Shown: positions 53,091 to 63,304, counted from the stretch's first letter. The stretch: 64,000 bases of DNA from an uncultured Saprospiraceae bacterium (GCA_937921525.1 CAKZUM010000021.1:1-64000); one strand, 5' to 3'. Notes: a model not told the origin generated them from the sequence alone. A program made the numbers and translations.

Positions 53091-54437
53091 ATGAAAATAC
53101 GATTATTGTATTTACTCTTTGGTATTACTTTAATCATTGCTTGTAATCAAGATAAAGTATATCTGAATACGCCATTAGACCAGTTATTGGATTCGGCCCT
53201 TACTAGGGCATCCAAAAATGCAGATATGGCCGATTTTATTTTACCTGAAAGTGATGACTTTGCTGCTATTCCTCAAGATGCTCATAATCCTTTGACTAAG
53301 GAAAAGGTACATCTTGGTAAGTGGCTGTTTTTTGAGACAGGATTGGGTTTAGCACCCAATAAAGCAGCAGGCGAAAAAACTTACTCTTGTGCCTCTTGCC
53401 ATATTCCTTCGGCTGGATTTAGACCAGGCGGTATTCAAGGAATAGCCGATGGAGGTATTGGTTTTGGACAAAATGGAGAAGGACGGACTAAATTAAATGC
53501 TTATCGAGCACACGAAATGGATGTACAAGGACTTCGCCCATTGAGTGTTTTAAATGTAGCTTTTGTAGAGAACAGCACTTGGAATGGTCGATTCGGTAGT
53601 GAAGGCGTCAACGTTGGAACAGAAGATAGGTGGCTCGTGGCAGAAGGAACAGACCGCAATGAGGAAGGGCTTGCAGCGTTGGAAACCCAAAACATTGAAG
53701 GGATGGGTTTGCATCGAATGGAAATCACCGATGAAGTCCTAGATGGCTATGGCTACCGAAAATACTTTGATGAGGCTTTTGGCGATTTACCAGAAGAAGA
53801 GCGTTATACCAAACGGACTGCCAGCTTTGCTATTTCCGCTTACTTAAGAGCATTGATAACGAATAAGGCACCTTTCCAAGCATACTTAAAAGGAGACAGA
53901 ACTGCAATGACGGAACAAGAAAAAAGAGGTGCTTTAGTATTTTTCTCCGATGCTAAATGTTACCAATGCCATAAAAATGCTAATCTAGGCGCAAATGAAT
54001 TTTATGCTTTGTGAGTGAAAGACTTATATGAAACTGGACAAGCCTTTAACACATCTGAGGCAGACACTAAAAACTTAGGTCGTGGAGAATTTACAGGCAG
54101 AGAAGAAGATATGTACAAATTCAGAATCCCTCAATTATACAACTTGGGAGATGATGATTTTTACTTTCATGGTAGTAGCAAGCAAACGTTGAAGGAAGTT
54201 GTTGATTATTTTAATGAAGGTGTTCCTGAAAATAAGAATATACCATCTTCACAAATTGCTCGTCAATTTAGACCGCTCAGTTTAACAGAAACGCAACTGG
54301 AAGACTTAACTGTTTTTTTAGAAAATGGGCTACGGGATTCCGATTTACTTCGATATCAACCAGACTTCGTACTCTCTGGTAACTGTTTCCCTAATAATGA
54401 TATATTCTCCCAAATAGAATTAGGTTGTGGAGATTGA
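53091..54437 (+). pseudogene. Di-haem cytochrome c peroxidase, interrupted by one stop codon
   Basis: A full-length paralogue of the peroxidase at 44895-46229. A lipoprotein-like N-terminus (IACNQDKVY) is followed by both haem motifs, CASCH and CYQCH. Then, after FYAL, there is an in-frame TGA at 54012-54014 where the intact copy reads FYALGM. Reading resumes in the same frame (VKDLYETGQAF to CFPNNDIFSQIELGC, the conserved end). A single G-to-T change (GGA to TGA) would account for it. The truncated product keeps both haem sites but loses the C-terminal portion. Sequencing error is possible. It is followed by the haloperoxidase-like gene 28 bases later. Confidence 0.8.
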
Positions 54438-54464
54438 AATTGATTTTTGATAAAAAATTAGTCT

Positions 54465-56663
54465 ATGAAATTTAGATATTTACCCTTATTGTTCCTTTTA
54501 GTACTCCCAATAATTGGAAGTGCTCAACATTCGGTGGCTAGGCAATGGAATGAAGTATTATTGCATGCTATCCGAAATGATTTTGCCCGTCCGACCGTAC
54601 ATGCTAGAAACTTATTTCATACTTCTGTCTTGATGTATGATGCTTGGGCCGCTTTTGACGATAAGGCAGAAACCTACTTTTTAGGTAAAACGGTAGCTGG
54701 CTTTACTTGTCCATTTGATGGTATTGCTAGAAATAATAATGTCCAAGAACAAAGAGAATCGGTTATCAGTTACGCAATGTATCGGCTGTTAATGCATCGG
54801 TTTAAAAATTCGCCAGGTGCAGCTGAAACACTTCCACTTATTGAAACACAATTCAGTACGATGGGTTATGATGCATCCTTTCAATCAACAAACTATGCGG
54901 ATGGAAGTGGTGCCGCTTTAGGTAATTATTTAGCAGAAAACATGATTGAATTTGGTCTGCAAGATAATTCCAATGAACAGAATGATTATACTAATCTCTA
55001 TTACCGAAATTTTAATTTTCCAATTGCTCCTGAACTAACAACTAATCCTTTCTTATGGGATCCCAACCGCTGGCAGCCCTTGACTTTCGAGGTATTTATT
55101 GACCAAAGTGGTAACGAACTCCCTGGTGGAGCGCCTGAATTTTTAAGCCCAGAATGGGGTATTGTAACACCCTTTGCTTTACAAGAAGAAGATTTAACGA
55201 TTCACCAAAGAGAAGGAAATGACTATTGGGTTTATCATGACCCAGGGAATCCACCATACATTGATGAAGATACAGGTGGAGATGGTTATCTATGGGGATT
55301 TTCAATGGTTAGCTTATGGTCTGCTCATCTTGACCCAGCAGATGGGGTACTATTGGATATTTCTCCTGCATCTTTAGGCAATGTTCCTTTAGAGGAATTA
55401 CCCACCGATTTAGAAGGATACAGAAGTTTCTATCAGCAATTTGACGGAGGAGATACAGGCAAAGGGTATGCTGTCAATCCACATACAGGACAACCTTATG
55501 AACCTCAGATTGTACCAAGAGGCGATTATACCAGAGTTTTAGCAGAATTTTGGGCAGATGGCCCAGATTCAGAGACACCTCCTGGTCATTGGTTTACCGT
55601 TTTAAATTATGTAAACGACCATCCTCAATTTGAGCGACGATTTAAAGGGAAAGGAGAGATTATGGATGCCTTAGAATGGGATGTTAAAGCCTATTTAATT
55701 CTAGGTGGTGGGATGCACGATGCAGCTGTTGCCTCATGGGGCATTAAGGGTTGGTACGATTATTTACGACCCATTTCTGCTATTCGATATATGGGCGAAA
55801 GAGGGCAATCAACCGACCCCAATTTACCAAATTATCATGTCGCAGGATTACCTTTGCAAGAAGGATTCATTGAAATCGTTCAAGAAGGAGACCCCCTTGC
55901 TGGAGAGAATAATGAGCATGTAGGAAAAATAAAACTATATGCTTGGAAGGGACCTGATTTTATCAATGACCCCGAAACAGATGTTGCTGGGGTAGGGTGG
56001 GTGCTATCAGAAAAGTGGTGGCCTTACCAAAGACCAACTTTTGTTACGCCACCATTCGCAGGATTCATTTCTGGCCATTCTACCTTTTCGAGAGCTGCTG
56101 CAGAAATATTAACCAAGCTAACAGGGGATACTTATTTCCCTGGTGGGCTAGGGGAGTTTGTCGCTAAGAAAAATGAATTTCTAGTTTTTGAAGAAGGGCC
56201 AAGCCAAGATATTATCTTGCAATGGGCTACCTATAGAGATGCCTCAGACCAAACTAGTTTATCTCGTATTTGGGGCGGTATTCATCCGCCTGCGGATGAT
56301 ATTCCTGGTCGATTTATCGGAGTAGAAATAGCTGAGGATGCCTTTAATCTTGCGGAACAATATTTCAATGATATTAGCACGAGTACGGAAGAACCCTCAA
56401 ATAATGCCTCTTTTAAACTTTATCCCAATCCTATTCTAGGCAATGAATCTATTACCTTGGAAGGTGCTTTTAATAAGGAAAAAATCAACTTAGAAGTGTT
56501 CGATTATACTGGAAAGTTAGTGCATGCTAAAACGGTGAGTAGTTATGAGAATAAGTTAATTACATCTCTTGCTGACCAAGTTTTACCTACTGGATTTTAT
56601 TTGGTTCAGTTGAAGGGGGAAGGTTTGAATAGATCTTATAAAGTACAGGTCGTAAATAAATGA
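54465..56663 (+). CDS. Secreted vanadium-dependent haloperoxidase-like protein, T9SS sorted
   Basis: 732 residues. A signal peptide is followed by a domain with WDVKAYLILGGGMHDAAVASWGIKGWYDYLRPISAIRYMG, GFISGHSTFSRAAAEIL (S536, G537, H538, S539) and WGGIHPPADDIPGR. This is the PAP2/vanadium haloperoxidase fold: a Ser-Gly-His triad with a later His. The family oxidises halides with peroxide, or acts as phosphatase; which applies cannot be told. The C-terminus (about 655-732: FKLYPNPILGNES, then LPTGFYLVQLKGEGLNRSYKVQVV) is a type IX secretion sorting domain, so the protein is exported to the surface. It lies next to the damaged peroxidase. Confidence 0.85.
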   Translation: MKFRYLPLLFLLVLPIIGSAQHSVARQWNEVLLHAIRNDFARPTVHARNLFHTSVLMYDAWAAFDDKAETYFLGKTVAGFTCPFDGIARNNNVQEQRESVISYAMYRLLMHRFKNSPGAAETLPLIETQFSTMGYDASFQSTNYADGSGAALGNYLAENMIEFGLQDNSNEQNDYTNLYYRNFNFPIAPELTTNPFLWDPNRWQPLTFEVFIDQSGNELPGGAPEFLSPEWGIVTPFALQEEDLTIHQREGNDYWVYHDPGNPPYIDEDTGGDGYLWGFSMVSLWSAHLDPADGVLLDISPASLGNVPLEELPTDLEGYRSFYQQFDGGDTGKGYAVNPHTGQPYEPQIVPRGDYTRVLAEFWADGPDSETPPGHWFTVLNYVNDHPQFERRFKGKGEIMDALEWDVKAYLILGGGMHDAAVASWGIKGWYDYLRPISAIRYMGERGQSTDPNLPNYHVAGLPLQEGFIEIVQEGDPLAGENNEHVGKIKLYAWKGPDFINDPETDVAGVGWVLSEKWWPYQRPTFVTPPFAGFISGHSTFSRAAAEILTKLTGDTYFPGGLGEFVAKKNEFLVFEEGPSQDIILQWATYRDASDQTSLSRIWGGIHPPADDIPGRFIGVEIAEDAFNLAEQYFNDISTSTEEPSNNASFKLYPNPILGNESITLEGAFNKEKINLEVFDYTGKLVHAKTVSSYENKLITSLADQVLPTGFYLVQLKGEGLNRSYKVQVVNK

Positions 56664-56790
56664 CAACTGTATTCTTTTTATTCGAATGAAGCTTAAACCT
56701 GAAAATTCTTTCATCGCATGGAGATGGAAGAATTTTTGGCTCTTCTAATTTGTAATGGATTCAAAAGACACCTTTTTCAAAATTTACATA

Positions 56791-56809
56791 AATGCAATTG
56801 TATTGCATT
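56791..56809. promoter_or_regulatory. 19-bp palindrome, Fur/Zur-type operator of the czc operon
   Basis: AATGCAAT (56791-56798), TGT, ATTGCATT (56802-56809): perfect 8-3-8 symmetry. It sits over the -33 region of the promoter with -7 at 56821-56828. An equivalent site (TGCAAT-TTT-ATTGCA) lies at 63277-63291 behind the Fur-family gene, with the same spacing to its own -7 element. Confidence 0.72.
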
Positions 56810-56820
56810 AAATTTCACCA

Positions 56821-56828
56821 TACCTTTG
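56821..56828 (+). promoter_or_regulatory. -7 element TACCTTTG of the czc operon
   Basis: TACCTTTG fits TAnnTTTG. TTG at 56798-56800 in the palindrome is the probable -33 remnant. The ATG at 56835 is 6 bases downstream, implying a very short leader. Confidence 0.5.
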
Positions 56829-56834
56829 CTATTG

Positions 56835-57176
56835 ATGAAAATTATTGTTTACATATTATCCATTCATATGATTGCCTTATCGCTTATTCCATGCGGTGAT
56901 GGTGGTGGTGATATTGTGGAAATAGCTAAACATTTTTTTGAGATAGAGCATACTCATAGTACTGACCACAAGGAACATTCTAAGGGGTGTGGGGATGATA
57001 CTTGTTCTCCCTTTTGTATCTGCAGTTGTTGTTCTAGCGGAATAGACTATCCTAAAAACTCCTCTCTGCAACTTAAACCTCTTTCTCTTCTTGTTAAAAC
57101 TATTCCTTCTTTCATTTCAACGTTTCTTCCTTCTTCCTATAATAATGCCATTTGGCAACCGCCAATGTTTAGCTAA
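56835..57176 (+). CDS. DUF6660 family small protein, czc operon leader gene
   Basis: 113 residues from the ATG at 56835 (MKIIVYILSIHMIALSLIPC). The longer frame back to 56718 crosses the operator and promoter and is rejected. A signal-like segment with a Cys is followed by H-rich text (HTHSTDHKEHSKGCGDDTCSPFCICSCCSSG) and a C-terminus ending IWQPPMFS. This is the DUF6660 pattern of small Bacteroidota proteins before czc/cus-type efflux genes. The His/Cys-rich middle suggests metal binding in the periplasm. Function not established. Confidence 0.72.
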   Translation: MKIIVYILSIHMIALSLIPCGDGGGDIVEIAKHFFEIEHTHSTDHKEHSKGCGDDTCSPFCICSCCSSGIDYPKNSSLQLKPLSLLVKTIPSFISTFLPSSYNNAIWQPPMFS

Positions 57177-57244
57177 ACCATTTTTGCAGGATACCTATGT
57201 CCGCACGTCTCCTTTTTATTGGTTTAACTAAACATTACTTTAAT

Positions 57245-60200
57245 ATGTTTGATAAGATAATCACTTATTCGATACAGAATAAGTTTGTGATAGGGCTATT
57301 GGTAGCAGCCCTCATCGTCTGGGGAGTATTCTCCATGCGACAGATACCTATTGATGCCGTACCTGACATTACCAACAATCAGGTGCAAGTCATTACCATA
57401 TCGCCAACCTTGGCAACTCAGGAAATAGAGCAATTTATTACAACTCCCGTTGAGTTGGCACTACAAAACATTCAGCAATTAGTAGAAATACGTTCCATTT
57501 CTCGCTTCGGACTTTCAGTTGTAACGGTTGTTTTTGAGGAAGATATGGACGTTTATTTATCTCGCCAACTGGTCAGCGAATATCTCAAACAAGCGGAAGG
57601 CAATATTCCTTCAGGATTGGGTACACCTGAAATGGCACCAATTTCAACGGGTTTGGGAGAAATTTATCAATATGTTGTTCGACCTGCTGAAGGGTTTGAA
57701 GATAAATTTTCCCTAACAGATTTAAGAAGTATTCAGGATTGGATAGTTAGTCGCCAGTTGTCTGGAATTGAAGGAGTGGTAGAGGTAAATACTATGGGTG
57801 GTTTCCTAAAACAATACGAAGTTGCTGTCAATCCTAATTTACTCAAATCCATAGGCGTTAGCATTACCGACGTTTTTCATGCCCTTGAAAATAGTAATGA
57901 AAATACGGGAGGGGCATATATCGAGAAAAACCCCAACACCTATTATATCCGAACAGATGGCGTTGCACGGTCATTGACGGATTTGGAAAATATAGTGGTA
58001 GATGTCCGAAATGGAAGACCCATTCTGGTAAAGGATGTAGCTACTGTTCAATTTGGAAAAGCCCCTCGATATGGCGCATTAGTAAGAGATGGCGAAGAAG
58101 CGGTCGGTGGTCGAGTGATGATGCTTAAAGGAGCCAATTCCGCAGCAGTCACCGAACGAGTAAAAGAACGAGTAACACAAATCGAGAAGTCTTTGCCCGA
58201 AGGAGTCGTCATTGAAGCATATTTGGACAGAGATAAGTTAGTCTCTACCGCTATGGGAACCGTTAAAAAGAATTTGCTGGAAGGAGGGCTAATTGTCATA
58301 TTTATTCTGGTGTTGATGTTGGGAAATTGGCGAGCAGGTTTGATTGTAGCCTCTGTCATTCCATTGGCAATGTTGTTTGCGGTGTCGATGATGAACTGGC
58401 TAGGTATTTCCGCCAATTTAATGAGCCTCGGAGCAATTGATTTCGGATTGATTGTAGATGGTGCAGTTATTATCGTAGAGGCAATTGTTCACCGATTGCA
58501 GACCCGTTTTGCAGGACAAAAACTTACACAAAATCAGATTGATAAAGAGGTGGAAACTGCCTCTGTTAAAATCCGAAGTTCAGCTGCCTTTGGAGAAATT
58601 ATCATTTTGATGGTTTATATTCCTATCCTCGCATTGGTTGGCATTGAAGGAAAAATGTTTATCCCAATGGCTCAAACCGTCATGCTTGCCATTGGTGGCG
58701 CATTGATACTTTCCTTGACTTATGTACCAATGATGGCAGCTTTATTTTTGAGTAAAAATATTTCTAATAAGAAAACAATTGCCGACCGTATTATTTCTTT
58801 TTTCCAAAAGCTATACACCCCTGTTTTGAATATTGCCTTACGGTTTAAAGCTATTTTCGTATTGGCTACGCTTGCTCTTTTTGTCTTTAGTTTTATCGTT
58901 TTCAGCAGAATGGGTGGGGAGTTTATTCCCACCTTGGAAGAAGGTGATTTGGCGATGCAACAAATTCTTCCTCCAGGCACTTCGCTTTCGCAAAGTATCG
59001 AGATGGCATCCCTTATACAAAAGAAACTATTAAGTGAATTTCCTGAGATAGAAGATGTGGTCGTCAATATCGGTTCTGCCGAAATACCGACCGACCCAAT
59101 GCCCGTTGAAATTGGTGACTATGTTTTGGTTATGAAACCAAAATCAGAGTGGACTTCGGCGAGTAATCGAAAGGATATGTTTGAAAAAATAGAAAAATCA
59201 TTAAGTGCCATTCCTGGAGTGGGTTACGAATTTTCACAACCAATACAACTTCGTTTTAATGAATTGATGACCGGTTCAAAAGCAGATATTGCTATTAAAT
59301 TATATGGTCAAGATTTAGAGCTAATTTATAGCAAGGCTAAAGAAGCGGAAAGCGTTATCACTAAAATTGGTGGGGTGGGAACAGTCAATGTTGAGCAAAC
59401 TATTGGGATGCCTCAAATCATTATTAAATTTAAATATGATAAAATGGCGCAGTATGGTCTACAAGTTAAAGAGGTTAATCAAGTCGTAAGGAGTGCTTTC
59501 GCTGGCGAAAGTGCAGGGACTATTTATGAAGGAGAGAAGCGCTTTGATTTAGTGGTTCGGTTGGATGAAAAATATCGTAAAGACATAGCCGATGTTCAAA
59601 ACTTATATATCACTTTGGACAATGGAACGCAAGTGCCTTTGCAAGCAGTAGCGGATGTCGAATTGACGGATGCGCCTATGCAGATTTCCAGAGAAAACAC
59701 CAATCGTAGAATTGTCATTGGGGTGAATGTAGGGGATACGGATGTAGAAACTTTAGTTAGTAAAATCCAAGCGGAATTAGATGCTAAAATTGATTTACCT
59801 GTGGGATATTATTTTACTTATGGTGGTCAATTTGAAAATCTCAAAGCTGCCAACGAACGACTGATGATAGCGGTACCACTTGCGTTGGCACTTATCTTTA
59901 TTTTACTCTTTTTTACTTTTGGTTCTATCTCACAAGCAGCATTGATTTTTACTGCTATTCCACTTTCCGCTATTGGGGGTATTTGGGCTTTAGAGCTTCG
60001 AGGGATGCCATTTAGCATTTCGGCAGGTATTGGTTTTATCGCTTTATTTGGTGTTGCCGTTTTAAATGGTATTGTCTTGATTGGATATTTTAATCAATTG
60101 AAAAATGAAGGAATGACGAATATTCGAGAGCGGATTATTACGGGTACAAGGGTACGATTAAGACCTGTATTGATGACTGCAATGGTGGCTTCTTTTGGTT

Positions 60201-61555
60201 TTCTTCCAATGGCAATTTCCAATTCTGGAGGGGCAGAGGTACAACGCCCATTAGCTACGGTGGTAATTGGAGGTTTGTTAACCGCAACCTTTTTAACATT
60301 AGTGGTTTTGCCCATTTTATATAGTTGGCTGGCGAATTGGCAGGAAGGAAAAAACAAACCATCATTACCAGCAAATAGCGCAATGATATTGCTACCGTTG
60401 CTGTTTTTTGGTTGGTCGGCACAAGCACAACAGCGACCAATTACAATGAACGAAGCGGTTGAGATGGCTATTGCTAATAATCCCTCCGTTAGAGCCGCCA
60501 CTTTACAGATTGAGCAGCGTCAGGCTTTACAGAATTTAAAATACAATCTTGGTTCGACGGAATTTAGCTATCAAGGTGATGGATTGTTTAGGAAGAATGG
60601 GCAGCGGGTCAATCAAATAGGAATTATACAACATATTCCTAACCCTGCCACGCTCAAAGCACAGAATAGTTTACGCAATGAGCAGGTGGCACAAAGCGTT
60701 TTGCGACAGCAATTAACAGAAAAAGAATTGCGATTGCAAGTGCAACAAAATTATCTGGATTTGCAGCAACGGAAAGAGGTACGACAGTTATATGGAAGGC
60801 TTATTCCCATGTATGAACAATATGCTCAAATGGCAAAAATTCGGGCAGATGTCGGAGAAGCCAACCGAATAGAATTGCTAACTATTCAATCCTCTTTGAA
60901 TGAGTACCGTTTATTAGCGAATCAAGTAACTATAGAAATCAACAACTTGGAAAAGCAATTAGCAGGCTTGCTCAATACCAATGAAGTCATTACTTCGACT
61001 GATAGTTTGATGGTCATTTCTTATGCTTTAAACGATAGTATCAATTCTTTTCGGATGCAGTTAGCTAGTCAAGATATTCAGATTGAACAGGCAAATGTTG
61101 AATTAATGAAAGCAAGTAGAAAACCTGATTTCAATGTGGGGTACGCTACTCAAAAATATTTTGATGGGGGTTGGCTACATGGGTTACAGGCAGGGGTACA
61201 GATTCCACTTTTCAATAAGCAGACCAATAAAAGAATTACGGCTCAACGCTTACAAGTTGATGTGGCTCAAGCTAACTTAGAAGCAGAACGTCTGCGAACT
61301 AAACAAGAATTGCGTACTGTCCAAAACACGATTCAACTGTATGCGGAAGGTGTCAATTTTTATCGAGAACAACTGGATACGCTCATTCCTGAAATTGAGC
61401 GTATTTCCAAACTTAATTATCAGGCAGGAGCAATTTCCTACCTCGAATTACTCAACACACTCAATCTGCTTTCCAAAAATAACAAGCAGTATTTAGAGCA
61501 GGTTTTATCGCATAATAAAGCAGTCGTGTTGTATCAGTTTTTGTCAAATCAATAA
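57245..61555 (+). CDS. czcA: CzcA-type heavy-metal RND permease fused to a TolC-family protein
   Basis: 1436 residues from MFDKIITYS (57245); a start at 57197 would add 16 residues. Residues 1 to about 1046 are an RND permease of the Zn/Co/Cd class: TM4 has DFGLIVDGAVIIVEA (D399, D405 and E412 counted from 57245), the CzcA pattern. Next comes an internal signal-peptide-like stretch at about 1047-1061 (MILLPLLFFGWSAQA, then QQ). A C-terminal TolC-type domain follows (MNEAVEMAIANNPSVRAATLQI, YLDLQQRKEVRQLY, AISYLELLNTLNLL). It exports divalent metal ions across the envelope with CzcB. It differs from cusA by the DFG...D...E motif and by lacking the large insert. Confidence 0.9.
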   Translation: MFDKIITYSIQNKFVIGLLVAALIVWGVFSMRQIPIDAVPDITNNQVQVITISPTLATQEIEQFITTPVELALQNIQQLVEIRSISRFGLSVVTVVFEEDMDVYLSRQLVSEYLKQAEGNIPSGLGTPEMAPISTGLGEIYQYVVRPAEGFEDKFSLTDLRSIQDWIVSRQLSGIEGVVEVNTMGGFLKQYEVAVNPNLLKSIGVSITDVFHALENSNENTGGAYIEKNPNTYYIRTDGVARSLTDLENIVVDVRNGRPILVKDVATVQFGKAPRYGALVRDGEEAVGGRVMMLKGANSAAVTERVKERVTQIEKSLPEGVVIEAYLDRDKLVSTAMGTVKKNLLEGGLIVIFILVLMLGNWRAGLIVASVIPLAMLFAVSMMNWLGISANLMSLGAIDFGLIVDGAVIIVEAIVHRLQTRFAGQKLTQNQIDKEVETASVKIRSSAAFGEIIILMVYIPILALVGIEGKMFIPMAQTVMLAIGGALILSLTYVPMMAALFLSKNISNKKTIADRIISFFQKLYTPVLNIALRFKAIFVLATLALFVFSFIVFSRMGGEFIPTLEEGDLAMQQILPPGTSLSQSIEMASLIQKKLLSEFPEIEDVVVNIGSAEIPTDPMPVEIGDYVLVMKPKSEWTSASNRKDMFEKIEKSLSAIPGVGYEFSQPIQLRFNELMTGSKADIAIKLYGQDLELIYSKAKEAESVITKIGGVGTVNVEQTIGMPQIIIKFKYDKMAQYGLQVKEVNQVVRSAFAGESAGTIYEGEKRFDLVVRLDEKYRKDIADVQNLYITLDNGTQVPLQAVADVELTDAPMQISRENTNRRIVIGVNVGDTDVETLVSKIQAELDAKIDLPVGYYFTYGGQFENLKAANERLMIAVPLALALIFILLFFTFGSISQAALIFTAIPLSAIGGIWALELRGMPFSISAGIGFIALFGVAVLNGIVLIGYFNQLKNEGMTNIRERIITGTRVRLRPVLMTAMVASFGFLPMAISNSGGAEVQRPLATVVIGGLLTATFLTLVVLPILYSWLANWQEGKNKPSLPANSAMILLPLLFFGWSAQAQQRPITMNEAVEMAIANNPSVRAATLQIEQRQALQNLKYNLGSTEFSYQGDGLFRKNGQRVNQIGIIQHIPNPATLKAQNSLRNEQVAQSVLRQQLTEKELRLQVQQNYLDLQQRKEVRQLYGRLIPMYEQYAQMAKIRADVGEANRIELLTIQSSLNEYRLLANQVTIEINNLEKQLAGLLNTNEVITSTDSLMVISYALNDSINSFRMQLASQDIQIEQANVELMKASRKPDFNVGYATQKYFDGGWLHGLQAGVQIPLFNKQTNKRITAQRLQVDVAQANLEAERLRTKQELRTVQNTIQLYAEGVNFYREQLDTLIPEIERISKLNYQAGAISYLELLNTLNLLSKNNKQYLEQVLSHNKAVVLYQFLSNQ

Positions 61556-61568
61556 AAATATTTCTATC

Positions 61569-62846
61569 ATGAAATTTATCAATAAATCAATCCTATCCAT
61601 ATTATCAGTAGGGGTAATGCTACTATTTTTCTCTTGTGGTCACGAACATACAGAAGGAGATGGCCACAATCACGGAGCCGAAACGGCTCAACATACGGAA
61701 GAGGATGGGCACAATCATGGTGCGGTAGAAGAAACGCATGGGGAAGAGGATGGTCATGGTCACGGAGAAGAGCATGAAGAAGGAGAAATTCACTTGACCA
61801 AGGAGCAGATAAAAACCATGAGCATTCAATTTGGCGATTTTTCCCAAATCAAAATCAATGACTATGTAATTGCTACAGGTACTTTAGGTTTACCTCCGAA
61901 TGCTTTGACTTCCGTAAGTGCAAAGGCAAGTGGTTTTATCAAAAGCAGCAATAAATACGTGGAAGGGAGCTATGTGAAAAAGGGGGTCATCATGGCTTAT
62001 TTAGAAAATCCTGAATTCATCCAGCACCAACAAAAATATCTTGAAGTGGCTGCGGAGTTAGTTTTTGATAAGCAAGAACTTACTCGTCAAAAAACATTGG
62101 TAGAAGCTAATGCAGGAATAGAAAGAAATGTGCAAAAACTTCAGGCGGAAGTCAACATGAAAACAGCCACTTTGAAAGGTATTGCCAAACAACTTGCTTA
62201 TTTAGGAATTAAGGTCAATGACCTAACGATTGACAATATAATACAACGAGTACCTATTTATGCTCCAATGGCTGGTTATATTACCACTATAAAAATGCAC
62301 AATGGAATGTATGTTACACCTGAATTGGAACTCATGGAAATTGTAAATGCAAACCATTTGCATTTGGAATTGGATATTTTTGAAAAAGACATTGCCAATA
62401 TCAAAGCTGAGCAGAAGATTAGTTATACGGTACCTGCTTTGGGAAATGCTGTTTATAATGGCGAGGTCCATGTTCTTGGTAAAGAATTCAATACGGAGAA
62501 TAAGACGGTGCGTATTCATGGACACTTAGAGAAAAAGCGACCTAATTTTATCAAAGATTTATTTGTAGAAGCTAAAATTTGGTTGAATGACCAAACTGTC
62601 CAAGCATTGCCAGAAAAAGCAATCATCAAAGATGGTGCTTCTTCTTATATCTATGTGGCAAATGACCAAGGAGAAAGTGAGGAATTGAAATTTGAACAGA
62701 TAATGGTCATCCCAAGCACTACTGATAAAGGCTTTACTGCCGTAAAATTGGTTGATAAAATTCCTGATGGGATGAAAATAGTAACGGAAGGAGCGTACTA
62801 TGTATATGCCCAATCAAAAGCAGGAGAATTGGAGCATGAACATTAA
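61569..62846 (+). CDS. czcB: CzcB-type adaptor with histidine-rich N-terminus
   Basis: 425 residues. A lipoprotein signal (MLLFFSCGHEH, Cys about 23) is followed by a His/Glu/Asp-rich stretch with GDGHNHGAE, EDGHNHGA, EDGHGHGEE (about 24-75), a likely Zn/Co-binding sponge. The body is a HlyD-type adaptor (KASGFIKSSNKYVEGSYVKKGVIMAYLENPEFIQHQQKY, then coiled-coil hairpin and barrel domains). It bridges the permease and the outer-membrane domain. It is 13 bases after czcA. The C-terminus is also His-rich (GELEHEH). Confidence 0.87.
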   Translation: MKFINKSILSILSVGVMLLFFSCGHEHTEGDGHNHGAETAQHTEEDGHNHGAVEETHGEEDGHGHGEEHEEGEIHLTKEQIKTMSIQFGDFSQIKINDYVIATGTLGLPPNALTSVSAKASGFIKSSNKYVEGSYVKKGVIMAYLENPEFIQHQQKYLEVAAELVFDKQELTRQKTLVEANAGIERNVQKLQAEVNMKTATLKGIAKQLAYLGIKVNDLTIDNIIQRVPIYAPMAGYITTIKMHNGMYVTPELELMEIVNANHLHLELDIFEKDIANIKAEQKISYTVPALGNAVYNGEVHVLGKEFNTENKTVRIHGHLEKKRPNFIKDLFVEAKIWLNDQTVQALPEKAIIKDGASSYIYVANDQGESEELKFEQIMVIPSTTDKGFTAVKLVDKIPDGMKIVTEGAYYVYAQSKAGELEHEH

Positions 62847-62859
62847 AATCTAATTTCCT

Positions 62860-63273
62860 ATGGAGCAAGTAAATAAAATTTTAGAACAAAAAGCTGTCCG
62901 CATCACCCCGATGCGACAGCTACTATTGGAATACTTCTTACAAAATAACGGAGCATTTGGTTTGATGGAGCTGGAAAATGCCTTTCCAAAATCAGATAGG
63001 ATTACTATGTACCGTACCCTCAAAACATTTGAAGAAAAAGGACTTATTCATGGCATTAATAATGGAGCAAGTGAAATAAAATATGCTTTATGTAGGGAAC
63101 ATTGTTCCCCCATTCATCACATTGACCAGCATCCGCATTTTCAATGTGAGCAATGTAGGCAGATAACTTGTATTAATAGTCAGGTCATTCCAAAAATGGA
63201 ACTTCCTAAAGGCTATGTCCAAAAAGAAATGACGATGATGATAAAAGGTGTTTGCCCAAATTGTCAAGGCTAA
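62860..63273 (+). CDS. Fur/Zur-family metalloregulator
   Basis: 137 residues. A winged-helix N-terminus (RITPMRQLLLEYFLQNNGAFGLMELENAFPKSDRITMYRTLKTFEEKGLI) is followed by the metal-binding region with HHIDQHPHFQCEQC and two CxxC pairs (C96/C99, C133/C136, structural zinc). The last gene of the czc operon (13 bases after czcB), it is most likely a zinc-type sensor repressor of the operon through the palindrome at 56791-56809 and a second at 63277-63291. Zn versus Fe or Mn specificity is inferred from context. Confidence 0.86.
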   Translation: MEQVNKILEQKAVRITPMRQLLLEYFLQNNGAFGLMELENAFPKSDRITMYRTLKTFEEKGLIHGINNGASEIKYALCREHCSPIHHIDQHPHFQCEQCRQITCINSQVIPKMELPKGYVQKEMTMMIKGVCPNCQG

Positions 63274-63276
63274 GTT

Positions 63277-63291
63277 TGCAATTTTATTGCA
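63277..63291. promoter_or_regulatory. Second Fur/Zur-type palindrome
   Basis: TGCAAT (63277-63282), TTT, ATTGCA (63286-63291). It shares the TGCAAT-N3-ATTGCA core with the site at 56791-56809. The centre-to-(-7) distance is 21 bases in both. It lies directly before the methyltransferase-like gene. Confidence 0.7.
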
Positions 63292-63304
63292 TAGAAAACT
63301 ATTC

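Noticed and set aside
54012..54014. TGA as selenocysteine codon
   Set aside because: The intact paralogue has Gly at this place, di-haem peroxidases are not known selenoproteins, and no selenocysteine machinery is visible here.
56718..56834. N-terminal extension of the DUF6660 protein
   Set aside because: The extra 39 codons cover the palindrome and promoter; the signal peptide starts naturally at the ATG at 56835.
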